Made by a program: the position numbers and the translations under genes | The notes under the pieces: model-generated | What the model was told of the DNA's origin: nothing | The model's database searches: none | What the model saw: only the letters and a program-made list of their open reading frames with translations | Source: Staphylococcus rostri | GTDB taxonomy: Bacteria > Bacillota > Bacilli > Staphylococcales > Staphylococcaceae | Direction of reading: 5' to 3' | DNA length: 63,028 nucleotides | Assembly: GCF_002902145.1 (NCBI RefSeq) | Contig: NZ_PPRF01000047.1 | Coordinates: 1-63,028, forward strand | Shown here: positions 41,713-53,062 of the stretch, in pieces | Layout of the letters: each line of letters begins with the position of its first letter | Position numbering within the stretch: the stretch's first letter is position 1

Positions 41713-43680
41713 ATGAATTGTCATGCCATAAAGAAAGCATTGGTCATCCCCTTTATATTGATGACACTCGCTGCGATTATAAGTGTGGGCATTCTGTTGT
41801 TGTTCAACAAAATGTACGCATCGGTTGCAGGCGTTGTCTTGCTCGTAGTACTCATCATTAGCGCAGTGCTTCTCAGACGTGTGTACCAGCATTTTGATCG
41901 CTACATAGATAGTTTGAGCGGCAGGATATCATTGGGGACCGAGCGTGCTGTCAAGTCGATGCCAATGGGCTTGATTGTTTTAGACGATGCAGAACAAATT
42001 GAATGGGTGAATCCGTTTATGACGGAGCGTATCGATCGTAACGTTATTTCAGATCCAATCAATGAAGTATACCCGAATATTTTAAAACAGTTAGAAAAAG
42101 CGAAAGAAATTGAGTTTCAAGACGGACCGTATGCCTATCGTGTGAAATACGCAGAAGAAGAGAAAATGTTGTATTTCCTAGACATGACGGAAGAGACGGA
42201 AATTCGTCAAGAGTATGAAGATCAGCAACCGATTATTGCGACGCTGTTCTTGGATAACTACGACGAAATCACTCAAAATATGAATGATACACAGCGTTCT
42301 GAGATTAACTCGATGGTGACGCGTGTTATTAGTCGCTGGGCACAAGCGCATAACGTCTATTTCAAACGTTACAGCTCAGATCAGTTTGTCGCGTACTTGA
42401 ACCGACGTATCTTGCGTGAAATTGAAGAAGATAAGTTCGATATTTTAAGTCAGCTACGTGAGAAAAGTAGTGGCTACCGTGCTCAGTTAACGTTAAGTAT
42501 CGGTGTCGGCGAAGGTTCGGAAAACTTAATCGACCTTGGTGAGTTATCGCAATCAGGTCTCGACTTAGCATTAGGTCGAGGCGGTGACCAAGTTGCGATT
42601 AAGCACATGAATGGTAACGTACGTTTCTACGGTGGTAAGACGGACCCGATGGAAAAACGTACGCGTGTGCGTGCACGTGTTATCTCTCACGCCTTGAAAG
42701 ACATTTTGTTAGAAGGCGACAAGGTCATTGTTATGGGGCACAAGCGACCAGACCTTGATGCGATTGGTGCAGCTATTGGTGTGACACGTTTTGCGATGAT
42801 GAACAACTTAGATGCGTATATTGTGTTGAATGACTCGGATATCGATCCAACATTACAGCGTGTGATGAACGAAATCGACGAAAAACCAGAGTTGAAAGAA
42901 CGTTTCATTACATCGGATGACGCATGGAATATGATGACATCGAAAACGACGCTCGTGATTGTGGATACACATAAACCTGAGATGGTCATTGATGAAAACA
43001 TTCTTAATAAAGCGAACCGTAAAGTTGTGATTGACCATCATCGTCGAGGCGAAAGCTTTATCTCAAGTCCATTACTTGTATATATGGAACCATATGCAAG
43101 CTCGACAGCCGAGTTGGTCACAGAGTTGTTGGAGTATCAACCGACAGAGCAACGTTTAACACGTCTAGAATCGACGGTAATGTACGCAGGTATCATCGTC
43201 GATACGCGTAACTTTACATTGCGTACGGGCTCTCGTACATTCGATGCCGCAAGCTATTTACGTGCGCACGGTGCAGATACGATTTTGACTCAGCATTTCT
43301 TGAAGGACGATATCGAAACGTATATTAATCGTTCAGAACTGATTCGTACGGTCATGCTACAAGACAATGGTATTGCGATTGCGTACGGTGCGAATGATAA
43401 GATTTACCATCCTGTCACGGTTGCACAGGCGGCAGATGAACTATTGAGCTTGGACGGCGTAGAGGCATCTTATGTTGTAGCACGACGTGAAGATGATCTT
43501 GTCGGCATGTCAGCACGTTCGCTCGGTGCGTTTAACGTACAGTTAACGATGGAGGCACTCGGTGGCGGTGGCCATCTGACGAATGCGGCGACCCAAATTA
43601 AAAATGTGACGGTTGAAGAAGCGATCGAGCAGTTGAAAGAAGCAATTGCGGAACAAATAGATAGGAGTGACGAATCATGA
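41713..43680 (+). CDS. gdpP: Cyclic-di-AMP phosphodiesterase GdpP
   Basis: The 655-aa membrane enzyme has two N-terminal helices (about 10-60), a PAS domain (about 80-150) and a degenerate GGDEF domain (about 170-300). The DHH/DHHA1 phosphodiesterase follows, with [19 protein letters not shown] and VIDHHRRG (metal ligands) and the terminal [11 protein letters not shown]. It breaks c-di-AMP to pApA and so affects osmotic balance and beta-lactam tolerance. All catalytic motifs are intact. It overlaps rplI by four bases. Confidence 0.97.
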   Translation: MNCHAIKKALVIPFILMTLAAIISVGILLLFNKMYASVAGVVLLVVLIISAVLLRRVYQHFDRYIDSLSGRISLGTERAVKSMPMGLIVLDDAEQIEWVNPFMTERIDRNVISDPINEVYPNILKQLEKAKEIEFQDGPYAYRVKYAEEEKMLYFLDMTEETEIRQEYEDQQPIIATLFLDNYDEITQNMNDTQRSEINSMVTRVISRWAQAHNVYFKRYSSDQFVAYLNRRILREIEEDKFDILSQLREKSSGYRAQLTLSIGVGEGSENLIDLGELSQSGLDLALGRGGDQVAIKHMNGNVRFYGGKTDPMEKRTRVRARVISHALKDILLEGDKVIVMGHKRPDLDAIGAAIGVTRFAMMNNLDAYIVLNDSDIDPTLQRVMNEIDEKPELKERFITSDDAWNMMTSKTTLVIVDTHKPEMVIDENILNKANRKVVIDHHRRGESFISSPLLVYMEPYASSTAELVTELLEYQPTEQRLTRLESTVMYAGIIVDTRNFTLRTGSRTFDAASYLRAHGADTILTQHFLKDDIETYINRSELIRTVMLQDNGIAIAYGANDKIYHPVTVAQAADELLSLDGVEASYVVARREDDLVGMSARSLGAFNVQLTMEALGGGGHLTNAATQIKNVTVEEAIEQLKEAIAEQIDRSDES

Positions 43681-44123
43681 AAGTAATTTTCACACAAGAC
43701 GTAAAAGGTAAAGGGAAAAAAGGCGATATTAAAGACGTACCAGTAGGTTATGCGAATAACTTTTTAATTAAAAATGGTTATGCGGTGGAAGCAACACCTG
43801 GTAACTTGAAACAATTGGAACAAAAAAACAAACGTATTGAAAAAGAGAAACAACAAGAGTTTGAAGATGCGAAAGCGTTAAAAGAAAAATTAGAAACACT
43901 TGAAGTAGAAGTGAAAGCAAAGTCTGGTGAAGGCGGCAAGTTGTTCGGTTCAATCAGCACAAAACAAATTGCAGAAGCGTTAAATAAACAGCACGGTATT
44001 AAGTTAGACAAGCGTAAAATGGACTTACCAAACGGTATCCATGCATTAGGTTACACAAACGTACCAGTGAAATTACACAAAGATGTAGATGGTACAATCC
44101 GTGTTCATACAGTAGAACAATAA
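43677..44123 (+). CDS. rplI: 50S ribosomal protein bL9
   Basis: The 148-aa product has the N-terminal domain [30 protein letters not shown] (shown in part), a long connecting helix (about 45-75) and a C-terminal domain. bL9 binds 23S rRNA near the L1 stalk. It overlaps gdpP by four bases, the usual yybS-gdpP-rplI-dnaB order. A hairpin at 44145-44176 follows. Confidence 0.98.
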   Translation: MKVIFTQDVKGKGKKGDIKDVPVGYANNFLIKNGYAVEATPGNLKQLEQKNKRIEKEKQQEFEDAKALKEKLETLEVEVKAKSGEGGKLFGSISTKQIAEALNKQHGIKLDKRKMDLPNGIHALGYTNVPVKLHKDVDGTIRVHTVEQ

Positions 44124-44144
44124 TAGCGTGATGGCGCATGTGAA

Positions 44145-44176
44145 AAGGCTGGGGCATATGAACATGTTCCAGCCTT
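44145..44176 (+). terminator. AAGGCTGG...CCAGCCTT hairpin after rplI
   Basis: AAGGCTGG (44145-44152) pairs with CCAGCCTT (44169-44176); GGCAT/ATGTT extends the stem imperfectly. It may act as a terminator. The GGCTGG core resembles the dispersed repeat ends. Confidence 0.6.
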
Positions 44177-44367
44177 AAACATTAGTTGTACTTGCGCGTT
44201 GGGATGAAAGCAGAGAAAAGAATGTTCGTGTTGAGGCTATGGATAGAATAAGCTTTCAACGCTTTTAGACAGTCTGCTGGCATTCTAATTTTTGCAGGAA
44301 TTGCTGTGTATGGACATTATTCACGTCTCGGCGCTTGTACACAATGAATTTAAAGGAGGTTGTTGGC

Positions 44368-45768
44368 ATGGATGGTATGTTTGAACATAATCAGATGCCA
44401 CATAGTAATGAAGCGGAACAATCTGTGTTAGGTGCGATATTTTTAGATCCAGAGCTTATCTCAACGACGCAAGAAGTCTTGTTGCCTGAATCTTTTTATC
44501 GTGCACCACATCAGCATATTTTCCGTGCCATGATGCATTTAAACGAAGATGGCAATGATATTGATATTGTGACCGTATTAGACCGTCTTACACAGGATGG
44601 TGTTGTTAATGAAGCGGGTGGCGTGCAGTATTTAGCTGAAATCACGTCTAGCGTACCGACAACGCGTAACATTGAGTATTACACGAACGTCGTATTCAGA
44701 GATGCGTTGAAGCGGAAGTTGATTCATACCGCCGACAGCATTGCCAGTGATGGTTACAACGACGAGCTAGACCTTGATACCGTCTTAAACGATGCGGAAC
44801 GGCGCATACTGGAATTGTCATCCACACGAGAAAGTGACGGATTTAAAGACATTCGTGACGTATTAGGTCAAGTGTACGAGAATGCGGAACAGTTGGATCA
44901 AAATAGCGGTCAGACGCCAGGAATCCCAACAGGCTATCGAGACTTAGACCAGATGACGGCAGGCTTTAACCGCAATGACTTAATCATTTTAGCGGCACGT
45001 CCTTCAGTAGGTAAGACTGCCTTCGCACTTAATATTGCTCAAAAAGTGGCGACACATGAAGATAACTATACGGTAGGTATCTTTTCGCTCGAGATGGGTG
45101 CTGACCAGCTAGCGACACGTATGATTTGTAGTTCTGGTAACGTCGACTCTAACCGTTTGAGAACAGGGACGATGACGGAAGAAGACTGGAATCGTTTCAC
45201 CGTAGCCGTCGGTAAATTGTCGCGAACAAAGATCTTCATAGATGATACACCGGGGATTCGTATTACCGATATTCGTTCAAAATGCCGTCGTCTAAAACAA
45301 GAGCACGGCTTAGATATGATTGTTATCGACTACTTACAGTTAATTCAAGGTAGCGGGTCACGTTTTTCAGACAACCGACAACAAGAAGTCTCTGAAATCT
45401 CACGCATGTTAAAGGCGATTGCACGTGAGTTAGAATGTCCCGTTATTGCGTTGAGTCAGTTATCACGTGGCGTGGAGCAACGACAAGATAAGCGTCCGAT
45501 GATGAGTGATATTCGTGAATCAGGTTCGATTGAGCAAGATGCCGATATCGTTGCCTTCTTATATCGTGACGATTATTACAATCGTGGCGATGGCGACGAA
45601 GATGATGACGATGCAGGCTTTGAACCACAAACGAATGATGAAAATGGTGAGATTGAAATCATCATCGCCAAGCAACGTAACGGCCCAACTGGTACCGTGA
45701 AACTGCACTTTATGAAACAATACAATAAATTTACCGATATTGATTATGCACATGCCGAGATGGCGTAA
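44368..45768 (+). CDS. dnaB: Replicative DNA helicase DnaB
   Basis: The 466-aa product starts at ATG 44368 with AAAGGAGG upstream and reads MFEHNQMPHSNEAEQSVLGA, as in S. aureus. The N-terminal collar domain is followed by a RecA-like ATPase with ARPSVGKTAFALNIA, MIVIDYLQLIQGSG and the SIEQDADIVAFLYRDDYY region. It unwinds the fork ahead of polymerase. The name DnaC is used in Bacillus. The next gene purA is separate with its own promoter. Confidence 0.97.
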   Translation: MDGMFEHNQMPHSNEAEQSVLGAIFLDPELISTTQEVLLPESFYRAPHQHIFRAMMHLNEDGNDIDIVTVLDRLTQDGVVNEAGGVQYLAEITSSVPTTRNIEYYTNVVFRDALKRKLIHTADSIASDGYNDELDLDTVLNDAERRILELSSTRESDGFKDIRDVLGQVYENAEQLDQNSGQTPGIPTGYRDLDQMTAGFNRNDLIILAARPSVGKTAFALNIAQKVATHEDNYTVGIFSLEMGADQLATRMICSSGNVDSNRLRTGTMTEEDWNRFTVAVGKLSRTKIFIDDTPGIRITDIRSKCRRLKQEHGLDMIVIDYLQLIQGSGSRFSDNRQQEVSEISRMLKAIARELECPVIALSQLSRGVEQRQDKRPMMSDIRESGSIEQDADIVAFLYRDDYYNRGDGDEDDDDAGFEPQTNDENGEIEIIIAKQRNGPTGTVKLHFMKQYNKFTDIDYAHAEMA

Positions 45769-45784
45769 AAATATTTTCGGTGCT

Positions 45785-45830
45785 AAAAACCGTACTTTAA
45801 AATTCTCTGTTTGAGTTTTGTACGGTTTTT
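45785..45830 (+). terminator. Terminator of dnaB
   Basis: AAAAACCGTAC (45785-45795) pairs perfectly with GTACGGTTTTT (45820-45830). Confidence 0.9.
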
Positions 45831-45973
45831 ATTATGTATTTAAAACTGTTTTTTTGATTAAGTTAGGATTTTAAAACGTATGTATAACTATTGAAATAGC
45901 GATAATTAGCATAACCATTAGGGTTCAAGACGATGTGTGATTAAAACACGATAAGCTATAAATTGTGAATGTG

Positions 45974-46019
45974 AATGTTCGTTTTTTAATTTGCATTCAC
46001 GTCGAGTTATTGGTAGAAT
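45974..46019 (+). promoter_or_regulatory. purA promoter with PurBox-like site
   Basis: TTGCAT (45991-45996), 17 bases and TAGAAT (46014-46019) form the likely promoter. Just upstream, the minus strand of 45974-45986 reads AAAAACGAACATT, matching the PurR box AWWWCCGAACWWT at 12 of 13 positions. A second, weaker half may lie further upstream. Confidence 0.5.
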
Positions 46020-46055
46020 ACATTTGGTTAATTGAGAAAACTTGGAGGTGCTCTT

Positions 46056-47342
46056 ATGTCATCAATCGTAGTAGTTGGGACACAATGGGGAGACGAAGGT
46101 AAAGGTAAGATTACAGACTTTTTAGCAGAACAAGCAAATGTGATTACACGCTTTTCAGGTGGTAATAACGCAGGTCACACAATCAAATTTGACGGCGAAA
46201 CATACAAATTGCACTTAGTACCATCTGGTATTTTCTACAAAGACAAGTTATCTGTAATTGGTAACGGTGTTGTTGTAGACCCAGTCGCATTATTAAAAGA
46301 ATTAGACGGTTTAAACGAACGTGGTATTGCAACTGATAATTTACGCATTTCGAACCGTGCACATGTGATCTTACCTTATCATCTGAAACAAGATGAGCTT
46401 GAGGAAGCACGTCGTGGCGATAACAAAATCGGTACAACGAAAAAAGGTATCGGCCCAGCATACGTAGACAAAGCACAACGTATTGGTATCCGTATGGCAG
46501 ATCTTTTAGACAAAGAAGTCTTCGAGAAGCGTTTAAAAGAAAACTTGGCATACAAAAATGATTACTTCAAAGGTATGTTTAACGAAACAGCACCTACATT
46601 TGAAGAAATCTTTGAAGAATATTACGCAGCTGGTCAACGTTTAGCAGCATACGTAACTGACACAGCAAAAGTATTAGATGACGCATTCGTTGCGGATGAG
46701 CGTGTGCTTTTCGAAGGCGCACAAGGTGTGATGTTAGACATCGACCACGGTACGTACCCATTCGTTACATCAAGTAACCCAATTGCGGGTAACGTAACAG
46801 TAGGTGCAGGTGTAGGACCAACAAATGTATCAAAAGTAGTCGGTGTATGTAAGGCTTACACATCTCGTGTTGGTGATGGTCCATTCCCAACAGAATTATT
46901 TGACGAAGACGGTCATCATATCCGTGAAGTCGGTCGTGAATATGGTACAACAACAGGTCGTCCACGTCGTGTAGGTTGGTTCGACTCAGTTGTATTACGT
47001 CACTCTCGCCGTGTAAGTGGTATTACAGACTTATCTATTAACTCAATCGACGTCTTAACTGGCTTAGATACAGTGAAAATCTGTACAGCGTATGAGTTAG
47101 ATGGTAAGGAAATTACAGAGTACCCAGCAAACTTAAATGATTTAAAACGCTGCAAACCTATTTTTGAAGAGTTACCAGGTTGGACAGAAGATATTACAAA
47201 CGTACGTACATTAGACGAATTACCAGATAATGCACGTCGTTACTTAGAGCGTATTTCAGAATTATGTAACGTTCATATCTCAATCTTCTCAGTAGGTCCA
47301 GACCGTAACCAAACAAATGTTGTAGAGCAACTTTGGGTTTAA
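46056..47342 (+). CDS. purA: Adenylosuccinate synthetase
   Basis: The 428-aa product starts at ATG 46056 with TTGGAGGTG upstream. The GTP-binding loop [11 protein letters not shown] is at the N-terminus, followed by [11 protein letters not shown] and [11 protein letters not shown]. The enzyme joins IMP and aspartate with GTP to make adenylosuccinate, the first committed AMP step. A PurR-like box precedes it. It is monocistronic with a terminator at 47400-47431. Confidence 0.98.
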   Translation: MSSIVVVGTQWGDEGKGKITDFLAEQANVITRFSGGNNAGHTIKFDGETYKLHLVPSGIFYKDKLSVIGNGVVVDPVALLKELDGLNERGIATDNLRISNRAHVILPYHLKQDELEEARRGDNKIGTTKKGIGPAYVDKAQRIGIRMADLLDKEVFEKRLKENLAYKNDYFKGMFNETAPTFEEIFEEYYAAGQRLAAYVTDTAKVLDDAFVADERVLFEGAQGVMLDIDHGTYPFVTSSNPIAGNVTVGAGVGPTNVSKVVGVCKAYTSRVGDGPFPTELFDEDGHHIREVGREYGTTTGRPRRVGWFDSVVLRHSRRVSGITDLSINSIDVLTGLDTVKICTAYELDGKEITEYPANLNDLKRCKPIFEELPGWTEDITNVRTLDELPDNARRYLERISELCNVHISIFSVGPDRNQTNVVEQLWV

Positions 47343-47399
47343 TTGAATAAAGAGGGGAGTCTACCGGAAGTATTGCGGTAAGACTTACCTGATGTGATG

Positions 47400-47431
47400 A
47401 AAGCCTGAGATTTCAATATCTCAGGCTTTTT
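47400..47431 (+). terminator. Terminator of purA
   Basis: AAAGCCTGAGAT (47400-47411) pairs with ATCTCAGGCTTT (47418-47429), followed by T residues. Confidence 0.9.
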
Positions 47432-47492
47432 GAATAGAATCAGAATGGTATATGAGATTTTGAGCCAATGAGTCACTTTTAAAAAGATATGG

Positions 47493-47646
47493 GGCTGGGA
47501 AACAAAAAATTTATGCACTGCGAAACCGATAAACGGTGTCCCAAAAGCAGGATTTTCAACATGACTGCCACGATTTCGGCAAAGTTAAAAAGCAATTTTG
47601 CTCATCGTTCGGTTCTGCTCAAATCCTAAACGCTTTTGTCCCAACC
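47493..47646. repeat. 154-bp dispersed intergenic repeat, copy 2
   Basis: It starts GGCTGGGA and ends TGTCCCAACC and has the same length as copy 1 at 14157-14310. The two are nearly identical over the last 80 bases and diverge more near the left end. It occupies much of the 398-base gap between purA and the YitT gene. Confidence 0.85.
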
Positions 47647-47671
47647 GTTACTTTTATTAAGTTAACTGCAA

Positions 47672-47728
47672 TAAAAAAATCCACTTACATATTTAGTACC
47701 TAATCGCATTAAGTCATAAATATGTAAG
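47672..47728 (-). terminator. Terminator of the YitT-family gene
   Basis: CTTACATATTTA (47684-47695) pairs perfectly with TAAATATGTAAG (47717-47728). On the minus strand it is followed by a U run (the A run at 47672-47678). Confidence 0.75.
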
Positions 47729-47740
47729 CAGATTACTGAT

Positions 47741-48637
47741 TTAGTGAATATCACGTTTTTTGTGATTACCACCACGAACTTCGGATACATTACCGATAGA
47801 AAGAAAGGCACTTTCATCAATTTCCATTACGATATCTTTCAGTTTTGCTTCTTCAAGACGTGTAATGACACAGAAAATGACGCGTTTATCCTCACCTGTA
47901 TACGCACCTTCACCTTTTAAATACGTCACACCACGACCGAGACGAGAATTGATCGCTTCTCCAATATCTTTGTATGCGTCGCTAATGACCCATACAGACT
48001 TCGATTCATCAAAGCCGAGTAATACCGTATCAATCATTTTAGAGGCGATGAAATATGCGACAACACTGAAAAGCGCATTTTCCCATGTAAAGACAAAGCC
48101 TGCCGCTGCGAAGATGAAGAAGTTAATAATCATCACAATTTCACCGACAGAAAACGGTACTTTGTTTTGTACGAGAATCGATAATATTTCCGTACCATCG
48201 AGTGAGCCACCGTATCTTAGAACAATGCCGACACCGATACCGAGAACGGCACCACCAAAGATTGTGACTAAGAACTTATCTTCAATCACTGGATCGATAG
48301 GATGCAGTAGTACAGTTGAGATAGATAAAACGGTAATCGCATAAATCGTGGAGATGGCGAATGTTTTTCCTATCTGTTTATACCCTAGGAAGAAGAATGG
48401 TAGATTGAGCACGAAGATAAAAAGCCCCAACTTGAACCCTGTTAAATGAGATAAAATAATGGAAATACCTACGATACCCCCATCAAGTAGTTGATTTGGT
48501 ACAAGAAATAGTTCCAAAGCAACACCCATTAATACAGCACCAAGTGTTATAAAGAAAAATCTTTTAACGAAATAACTCGCGCCACGGCGCGGTTTTTCCT
48601 TCTTGTAGGATACTGTTTGTTGTTCCGTTATATCCAT
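47741..48637 (-). CDS. YitT family membrane protein (DUF161 + DUF2179)
   Basis: The 298-aa protein has five hydrophobic helices (GAVLMGVALELFLVPNQLLDGGIVG, GGAVLGIGVGIVLRYGGSLDGTEIL as typical segments, shown in parts) and a C-terminal DUF2179 domain (GRGVTYLKGEGAYTGEDK, ending EVRGGNHKK). Function is not established; family members are widespread in Firmicutes. The ATG at 48637 is chosen because AAGGGGG lies seven bases upstream; the longer frame to 48781 would run into the tRNA-Glu gene. It is leftward, against its neighbours purA and the tRNAs. Confidence 0.9.
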   Translation of the reverse strand: MDITEQQTVSYKKEKPRRGASYFVKRFFFITLGAVLMGVALELFLVPNQLLDGGIVGISIILSHLTGFKLGLFIFVLNLPFFFLGYKQIGKTFAISTIYAITVLSISTVLLHPIDPVIEDKFLVTIFGGAVLGIGVGIVLRYGGSLDGTEILSILVQNKVPFSVGEIVMIINFFIFAAAGFVFTWENALFSVVAYFIASKMIDTVLLGFDESKSVWVISDAYKDIGEAINSRLGRGVTYLKGEGAYTGEDKRVIFCVITRLEEAKLKDIVMEIDESAFLSIGNVSEVRGGNHKKRDIH

Positions 48638-48743
48638 ATGTTGTCCCCCTTTTAATCGTCTACAAAAAATTATACAAAAAAATACGAAAAAAATCTTGTC
48701 AACGAGATGAGTCGATGCTATAATAATTTTTGTGTTAAAGAAC

Positions 48744-48815
48744 GGCTCCTTGGTCAAGCGGTTAAGACACCGCCCTTTCACGGCGGTAACACGGGTTCGA
48801 GTCCCGTAGGAGTCA
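48744..48815 (+). tRNA. tRNA-Glu (anticodon TTC)
   Basis: The acceptor GGCTCCT pairs with AGGAGTC, the anticodon loop is CTTTCAC with TTC, and the T arm is CGGGTTCGAGTCCCG. The encoded CCA follows at 48816-48818. It lies seven bases before tRNA-Asp in the staphylococcal order purA-tRNA-walR. Confidence 0.97.
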
Positions 48816-48822
48816 CCATTAT

Positions 48823-48896
48823 GGTCCCGTAGTGGAGCGGTTTAACACGCCTGCCTGTCACGCAGGAGATCGCGGGTTCGATTCCCGTCGGGACCG
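48823..48896 (+). tRNA. tRNA-Asp (anticodon GTC)
   Basis: The acceptor GGTCCCG pairs with CGGGACC, the anticodon loop is CTGTCAC with GTC, and the T arm is GCGGGTTCGATTCCCGT. The discriminator is G. The next bases are CTA, so CCA is not encoded, unlike the adjacent tRNA-Glu. Confidence 0.97.
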
Positions 48897-48902
48897 CTAA
48901 TT

Positions 48903-48928
48903 GCTCACCCAATCGGGTGAGCTTTTTT
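48903..48928 (+). terminator. Terminator of the tRNA pair
   Basis: GCTCACCC (48903-48910) pairs with GGGTGAGC (48915-48922), then six T. Confidence 0.92.
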
Positions 48929-48982
48929 GTTATATGAAAATAGGTTTTCTACATATTTTAGAGACAAAATAATAGTTCGTAT

Positions 48983-49024
48983 AACTGGATGCATTCAATG
49001 TAAAGAATGACGTCCAGTTTTTAT
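48983..49024 (+). terminator. Second hairpin between tRNA-Asp and walR
   Basis: AACTGGATGCATTC (48983-48996) pairs imperfectly with GAATGACGTCCAGTT (49005-49019), then TTTT. It could be a back-up terminator that insulates walR. The remainder of the gap up to 49185 must hold the walR promoter, which I could not place. Confidence 0.55.
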
Positions 49025-49185
49025 TATCTGTTAGTGATTTCGTACAGATTCTTGTGACAGCATTGGAAGCATAAAGGTAAAAGGATAGAATTCACATTAT
49101 AGAAGTGATACATTATAAGGTATAGGATTGTGCCAACTAGCAATTGGCAAAGCGTTGTATTAATGAAGAAATGAGGTCATGCTTT

Positions 49186-49887
49186 ATGGCGAAAAAAGTA
49201 GTTGTAGTAGACGATGAAAAACCCATTGCAGATATACTTGAGTTTAACTTGAAAAAAGAAGGCTACGATGTATTCGTGGCGTATGACGGAGATGATGCAG
49301 TGGAGCTTATCTATGCACAAGAACCAGACATTGTGTTACTCGATATTATGTTACCAGGTCGAGACGGTATGGAAGTCTGCCGTGAAGTGCGTAAAAAGTA
49401 CGACATGCCAATTATTATGCTGACAGCAAAAGACTCAGAAATCGATAAAGTATTAGGGCTTGAATTAGGCGCAGATGACTATGTAACGAAGCCTTTTAGC
49501 ACACGTGAATTGATTGCACGTGTCAAAGCGAATTTACGCCGTCATCATGCACAGCCAAGTGTTGAGAATAACCAACAAGCCAATGAGATTGCGATTAAAG
49601 ATATTGTCGTGTACCCGGATGCTTATTCGATCAAAAAACGTGGCGAGTCAATCGATTTGACGCATCGTGAGTTTGAATTGTTCCATTATCTTTCAAAACA
49701 TATGGGACAAGTTATGACGCGTGAGCACCTACTTCAAACAGTATGGGGCTATGATTATTTCGGCGATGTACGTACGGTTGATGTAACAATTCGTCGATTA
49801 CGTGAAAAAATTGAAGATGATCCATCACATCCAGATTATATTGTGACACGTCGAGGTGTGGGATACTTCCTACAAAATCATGAATAG
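49186..49887 (+). CDS. walR: Essential response regulator WalR
   Basis: The 233-aa OmpR-type regulator has the phosphoacceptor D53 in [10 protein letters not shown] with acidic pocket D9/D10, and a winged-helix DNA-binding domain from about 130 ([21 protein letters not shown]). WalR drives cell-wall hydrolase genes and is essential in staphylococci. ATG 49186 fits the family start; an upstream in-frame start at 49144 has no good site. walK follows after 15 bases in the walRK-yycHIJ operon. Confidence 0.98.
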   Translation: MAKKVVVVDDEKPIADILEFNLKKEGYDVFVAYDGDDAVELIYAQEPDIVLLDIMLPGRDGMEVCREVRKKYDMPIIMLTAKDSEIDKVLGLELGADDYVTKPFSTRELIARVKANLRRHHAQPSVENNQQANEIAIKDIVVYPDAYSIKKRGESIDLTHREFELFHYLSKHMGQVMTREHLLQTVWGYDYFGDVRTVDVTIRRLREKIEDDPSHPDYIVTRRGVGYFLQNHE

Positions 49888-49902
49888 AAGGAAGTTACGT
49901 AT

Positions 49903-51735
49903 ATGAAGTGGTTAAAACAATTTCAATCTCTTCACACCAAGCTTGTTATTGTTTATGTTTTACTGATCATCATTGGGATGCAGATTATCGGATTGTACTT
50001 TACGAACAGTCTTGAAAAGGAAATGACGGAAACGTTCAAGACCAATATTTCACAAAATGCTAAGCAGATTGAGCTGAGTATTGAAAAGATATATGCGGAA
50101 GGCAACAATACGACGAATACACAGAAAGAAATTCAAAACTTGTTGAATGAATATGCGAACCGTAACGAGATGATTGAAATTCGTTTTATTGATACGGATC
50201 AAATTATTGTCGCAACGTCTAAACAGTCGAATCGACATCTCATCAATCAGAAGGCGAATAATAGCTCGATTCAAAAAGCCCTGTCATTGCGTCAAGCGAA
50301 CTCCGATGTCGTATTGAAAGACTACGGTGAGGGCAAACAACGTGTGTGGGTTAAAAATATGCCAGTAACGACCAGCAAAGGGTTGATTGGTAATATTTAT
50401 ATTGAATCCAACATCAATCAGGTTTATGAACAGCTGAGTGACATTAATCAAATTTTTATCGTTGGTACCGGTATTTCATTGCTTATTACGGTGATACTCG
50501 GATTTTTCATTGCACGTACGATTACGAAACCTATCACGGATATGCGTAACCAGACTGTCGAGATGTCTAAAGGGAATTATACACAGCGCGTGAAAATCTA
50601 CGGAAATGACGAGATTGGTGAACTGGCGCTCGCGTTCAACAACCTATCCAAGCGTGTACAAGAAGCACAAGCGAATACAGAGAGTGAAAAGCGTCGTCTT
50701 GATTCTGTAATCCGACATATGAGTGACGGTGTTATCGCGACGGACAGACGTGGACGTATTAAGATTATTAACGATATGGCACTCAAAATGCTTGGACAGT
50801 CGAAAGAAGACGTTGAAGGTGCATTTATCTTTGACGTGCTTGATTTGAACGACGAGTTGAGTTTAGAAGAGCTTAATGAAAATAATGACAGCTTATTACT
50901 GGATATTAACGAAGAAGACGGCATTATTGCGCGTTTGAACTTTAGTACGATTGTTCAGAACACCGGATTTGTGAACGGTTATATTGCGGTATTACACGAC
51001 GTTACAGAACAGCAACAAATCGAACGGGAACGCCGTGAATTCGTTGCGAACGTGTCGCATGAATTGCGTACGCCGTTAACGTCTATGAATAGCTATATCG
51101 AGGCGTTAGAACAAGGTGCTTGGCAAGACGAGACAATCGCGCCACAATTTTTGTCAGTCACGCGTGAAGAGACAGAGCGTATGATTCGATTAGTAAACGA
51201 CCTGTTACACTTGTCGAAAATGGATAACAAGTCTGAACAAATAACGAAAGAGATTGTCGACTTTAATATGTTTATCAATAAGATCATTAATCGTCACGAG
51301 ATGTCGGCAAAGGATACGATATTCGTACGCGACATTCCGCGTGAGACGATTTTCACAGAGATTGATCCGGACAAGATGACACAAGTGTTCGACAATGTCA
51401 TTACGAATGCGATGAAATATTCGCGTGGTGAGAAGCGGGTAGAGTTCCATGTGAAACATAACCCAGTGCATCAGCGATTGACGGTGCGTATTAAGGACAA
51501 CGGTATCGGTATTCCAGTTAACAAGGTGGACAAGATATTTGATCGCTTTTTCCGAGTGGATAAGGCGCGTACACGTAAAATGGGCGGTACAGGACTAGGT
51601 CTGGCGATTTCTAAAGAGATTGTCGAAGCGCATAGAGGTCGTATATGGGCGAATAGCGTAGAAGGCCAAGGCACGTCTATTTTCATCACGCTACCATGTG
51701 AAGCGATAGAAGATGGTGATTGGGATGCGAATTAA
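49903..51735 (+). CDS. walK: Essential sensor histidine kinase WalK
   Basis: The 610-aa kinase has two membrane helices (about 15-35 and 183-203) flanking an extracellular PAS-like domain, then HAMP (205-260), a cytoplasmic PAS (about 265-375), HisKA with [13 protein letters not shown] (phospho-His near 386) and the HATPase domain ([22 protein letters not shown]). It senses a lipid II-linked or wall-related signal and phosphorylates WalR. It overlaps yycH by 11 bases. No truncation or internal stop. Confidence 0.98.
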   Translation: MKWLKQFQSLHTKLVIVYVLLIIIGMQIIGLYFTNSLEKEMTETFKTNISQNAKQIELSIEKIYAEGNNTTNTQKEIQNLLNEYANRNEMIEIRFIDTDQIIVATSKQSNRHLINQKANNSSIQKALSLRQANSDVVLKDYGEGKQRVWVKNMPVTTSKGLIGNIYIESNINQVYEQLSDINQIFIVGTGISLLITVILGFFIARTITKPITDMRNQTVEMSKGNYTQRVKIYGNDEIGELALAFNNLSKRVQEAQANTESEKRRLDSVIRHMSDGVIATDRRGRIKIINDMALKMLGQSKEDVEGAFIFDVLDLNDELSLEELNENNDSLLLDINEEDGIIARLNFSTIVQNTGFVNGYIAVLHDVTEQQQIERERREFVANVSHELRTPLTSMNSYIEALEQGAWQDETIAPQFLSVTREETERMIRLVNDLLHLSKMDNKSEQITKEIVDFNMFINKIINRHEMSAKDTIFVRDIPRETIFTEIDPDKMTQVFDNVITNAMKYSRGEKRVEFHVKHNPVHQRLTVRIKDNGIGIPVNKVDKIFDRFFRVDKARTRKMGGTGLGLAISKEIVEAHRGRIWANSVEGQGTSIFITLPCEAIEDGDWDAN

Positions 51736-53062
51736 AGAACTCGTGAAATCAATCATCTTAGGTGCACTCGTGTTATCAAGTATTGTATTAACGGTCCTGA
51801 TATGGGACTTTTCACCAGATTCAACAGACATCGATAATGAGCCGACGAAAGAAGTTACGAAAGCAATCGGTCCTCGTTTTGATACGGAGATTAGCCAAGT
51901 AGTTGCGCCATTACAACTTATTGATGTGCATGGCACAAAGGTTGAAGGTATGCCTGCGACGTCTGAAGTGAATCATCTGACAGACGTTTTTAATAAACAG
52001 CACATTAAAAAGGTAGTTTATATTGAAAATGAGCAAACACTTTTATTGCGAGAGTTGAGCGATCATTTTTTAGTTTTAGACTACCCGACAGACATCCCGC
52101 TGTCGATGTATTTAGGTGAAACGTTAGATCTTCAAGCGAAAGTGCCGAGTCATTTTAAGTTTGATCGTTTACTTTATGATATTGATACGTCAGACCATCT
52201 GGTTGTCTATGCGATTGGTCGAGATAGACATACCGCGGTGAAGTTGACAACGTCGGTTAAGGTGGAGAGTGTTAAACAGCACCTTAATGAACTACAAACA
52301 GCGTTGCGTCCGTATATGAACATATCAACGAATGAAGATACGATTAATAAGGCGACGTATATTTACGCACAAAAGTCACCGGAGAATTTGAAGACATATC
52401 GCACGATTTTTAATCATATTAATGTGGAAGATTTGAATGCGATTTTGTTTGACGATACGCCAATTGTGCGCACGACTAAGAGTGGGAATACGATTTACAA
52501 CAATAACACGGGTGTTGTGAACTATGACCCTGATAAGAAAACGTATCATTATACGAACCTGTCAGAGGATGAACACAGTACACGTGATATGAATATTAGT
52601 ATCCCGAGAACATTTGACTATATTAACGAGCATGGTGGTTTTACGGATGACTTCCGGTTGTTCCAGACGAATGACGAGCAAGGCTTGATTACGTACCAAA
52701 TGTTTCTGAACGGGCGCCCGATTTTCTATCCGAACCAGCTTAATCAGATACATGTAAGTTGGGGTGAGCGTGGTATTTTCGAATACAGTCGTGGTCTGTT
52801 GAAAACGAACGTAACGATAGATAACGGCAAAAAAGCGGACGAATTACCGACAGCGGAAGACGTCCGGGCGTCATTAGCGGGTAATAACGCAATTGACTTT
52901 AGAAAGGTTGAACAGATGGTCGTGGGCTATCGTATGGTGTCTGAGAAAGGGCCAGACGATCGTTTGGAAATCCAAGAGAATAGCCAATTTGAGCCGACAT
53001 GGTATGTTAAGCATGCAGACACATGGTATCAATATGATGATGGGGAGTTGATCGAACAATGA
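51725..53062 (+). CDS. yycH: WalK regulator YycH
   Basis: The 445-aa protein has one N-terminal membrane helix (about 7-29, [19 protein letters not shown]) and a large extracellular domain. In staphylococci YycH and YycI bind WalK and promote its activity. The start at 51725 overlaps walK by 11 bases; a start at 51713 is in frame but less likely. It overlaps yycI by four bases. Confidence 0.94.
   Translation: MRIKELVKSIILGALVLSSIVLTVLIWDFSPDSTDIDNEPTKEVTKAIGPRFDTEISQVVAPLQLIDVHGTKVEGMPATSEVNHLTDVFNKQHIKKVVYIENEQTLLLRELSDHFLVLDYPTDIPLSMYLGETLDLQAKVPSHFKFDRLLYDIDTSDHLVVYAIGRDRHTAVKLTTSVKVESVKQHLNELQTALRPYMNISTNEDTINKATYIYAQKSPENLKTYRTIFNHINVEDLNAILFDDTPIVRTTKSGNTIYNNNTGVVNYDPDKKTYHYTNLSEDEHSTRDMNISIPRTFDYINEHGGFTDDFRLFQTNDEQGLITYQMFLNGRPIFYPNQLNQIHVSWGERGIFEYSRGLLKTNVTIDNGKKADELPTAEDVRASLAGNNAIDFRKVEQMVVGYRMVSEKGPDDRLEIQENSQFEPTWYVKHADTWYQYDDGELIEQ

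Noticed and set aside
48638..48781. Longer start of the YitT-family protein
   Set aside because: The extension has no membrane-protein-like N-terminus, overlaps the tRNA-Glu gene and lacks a ribosome binding site.
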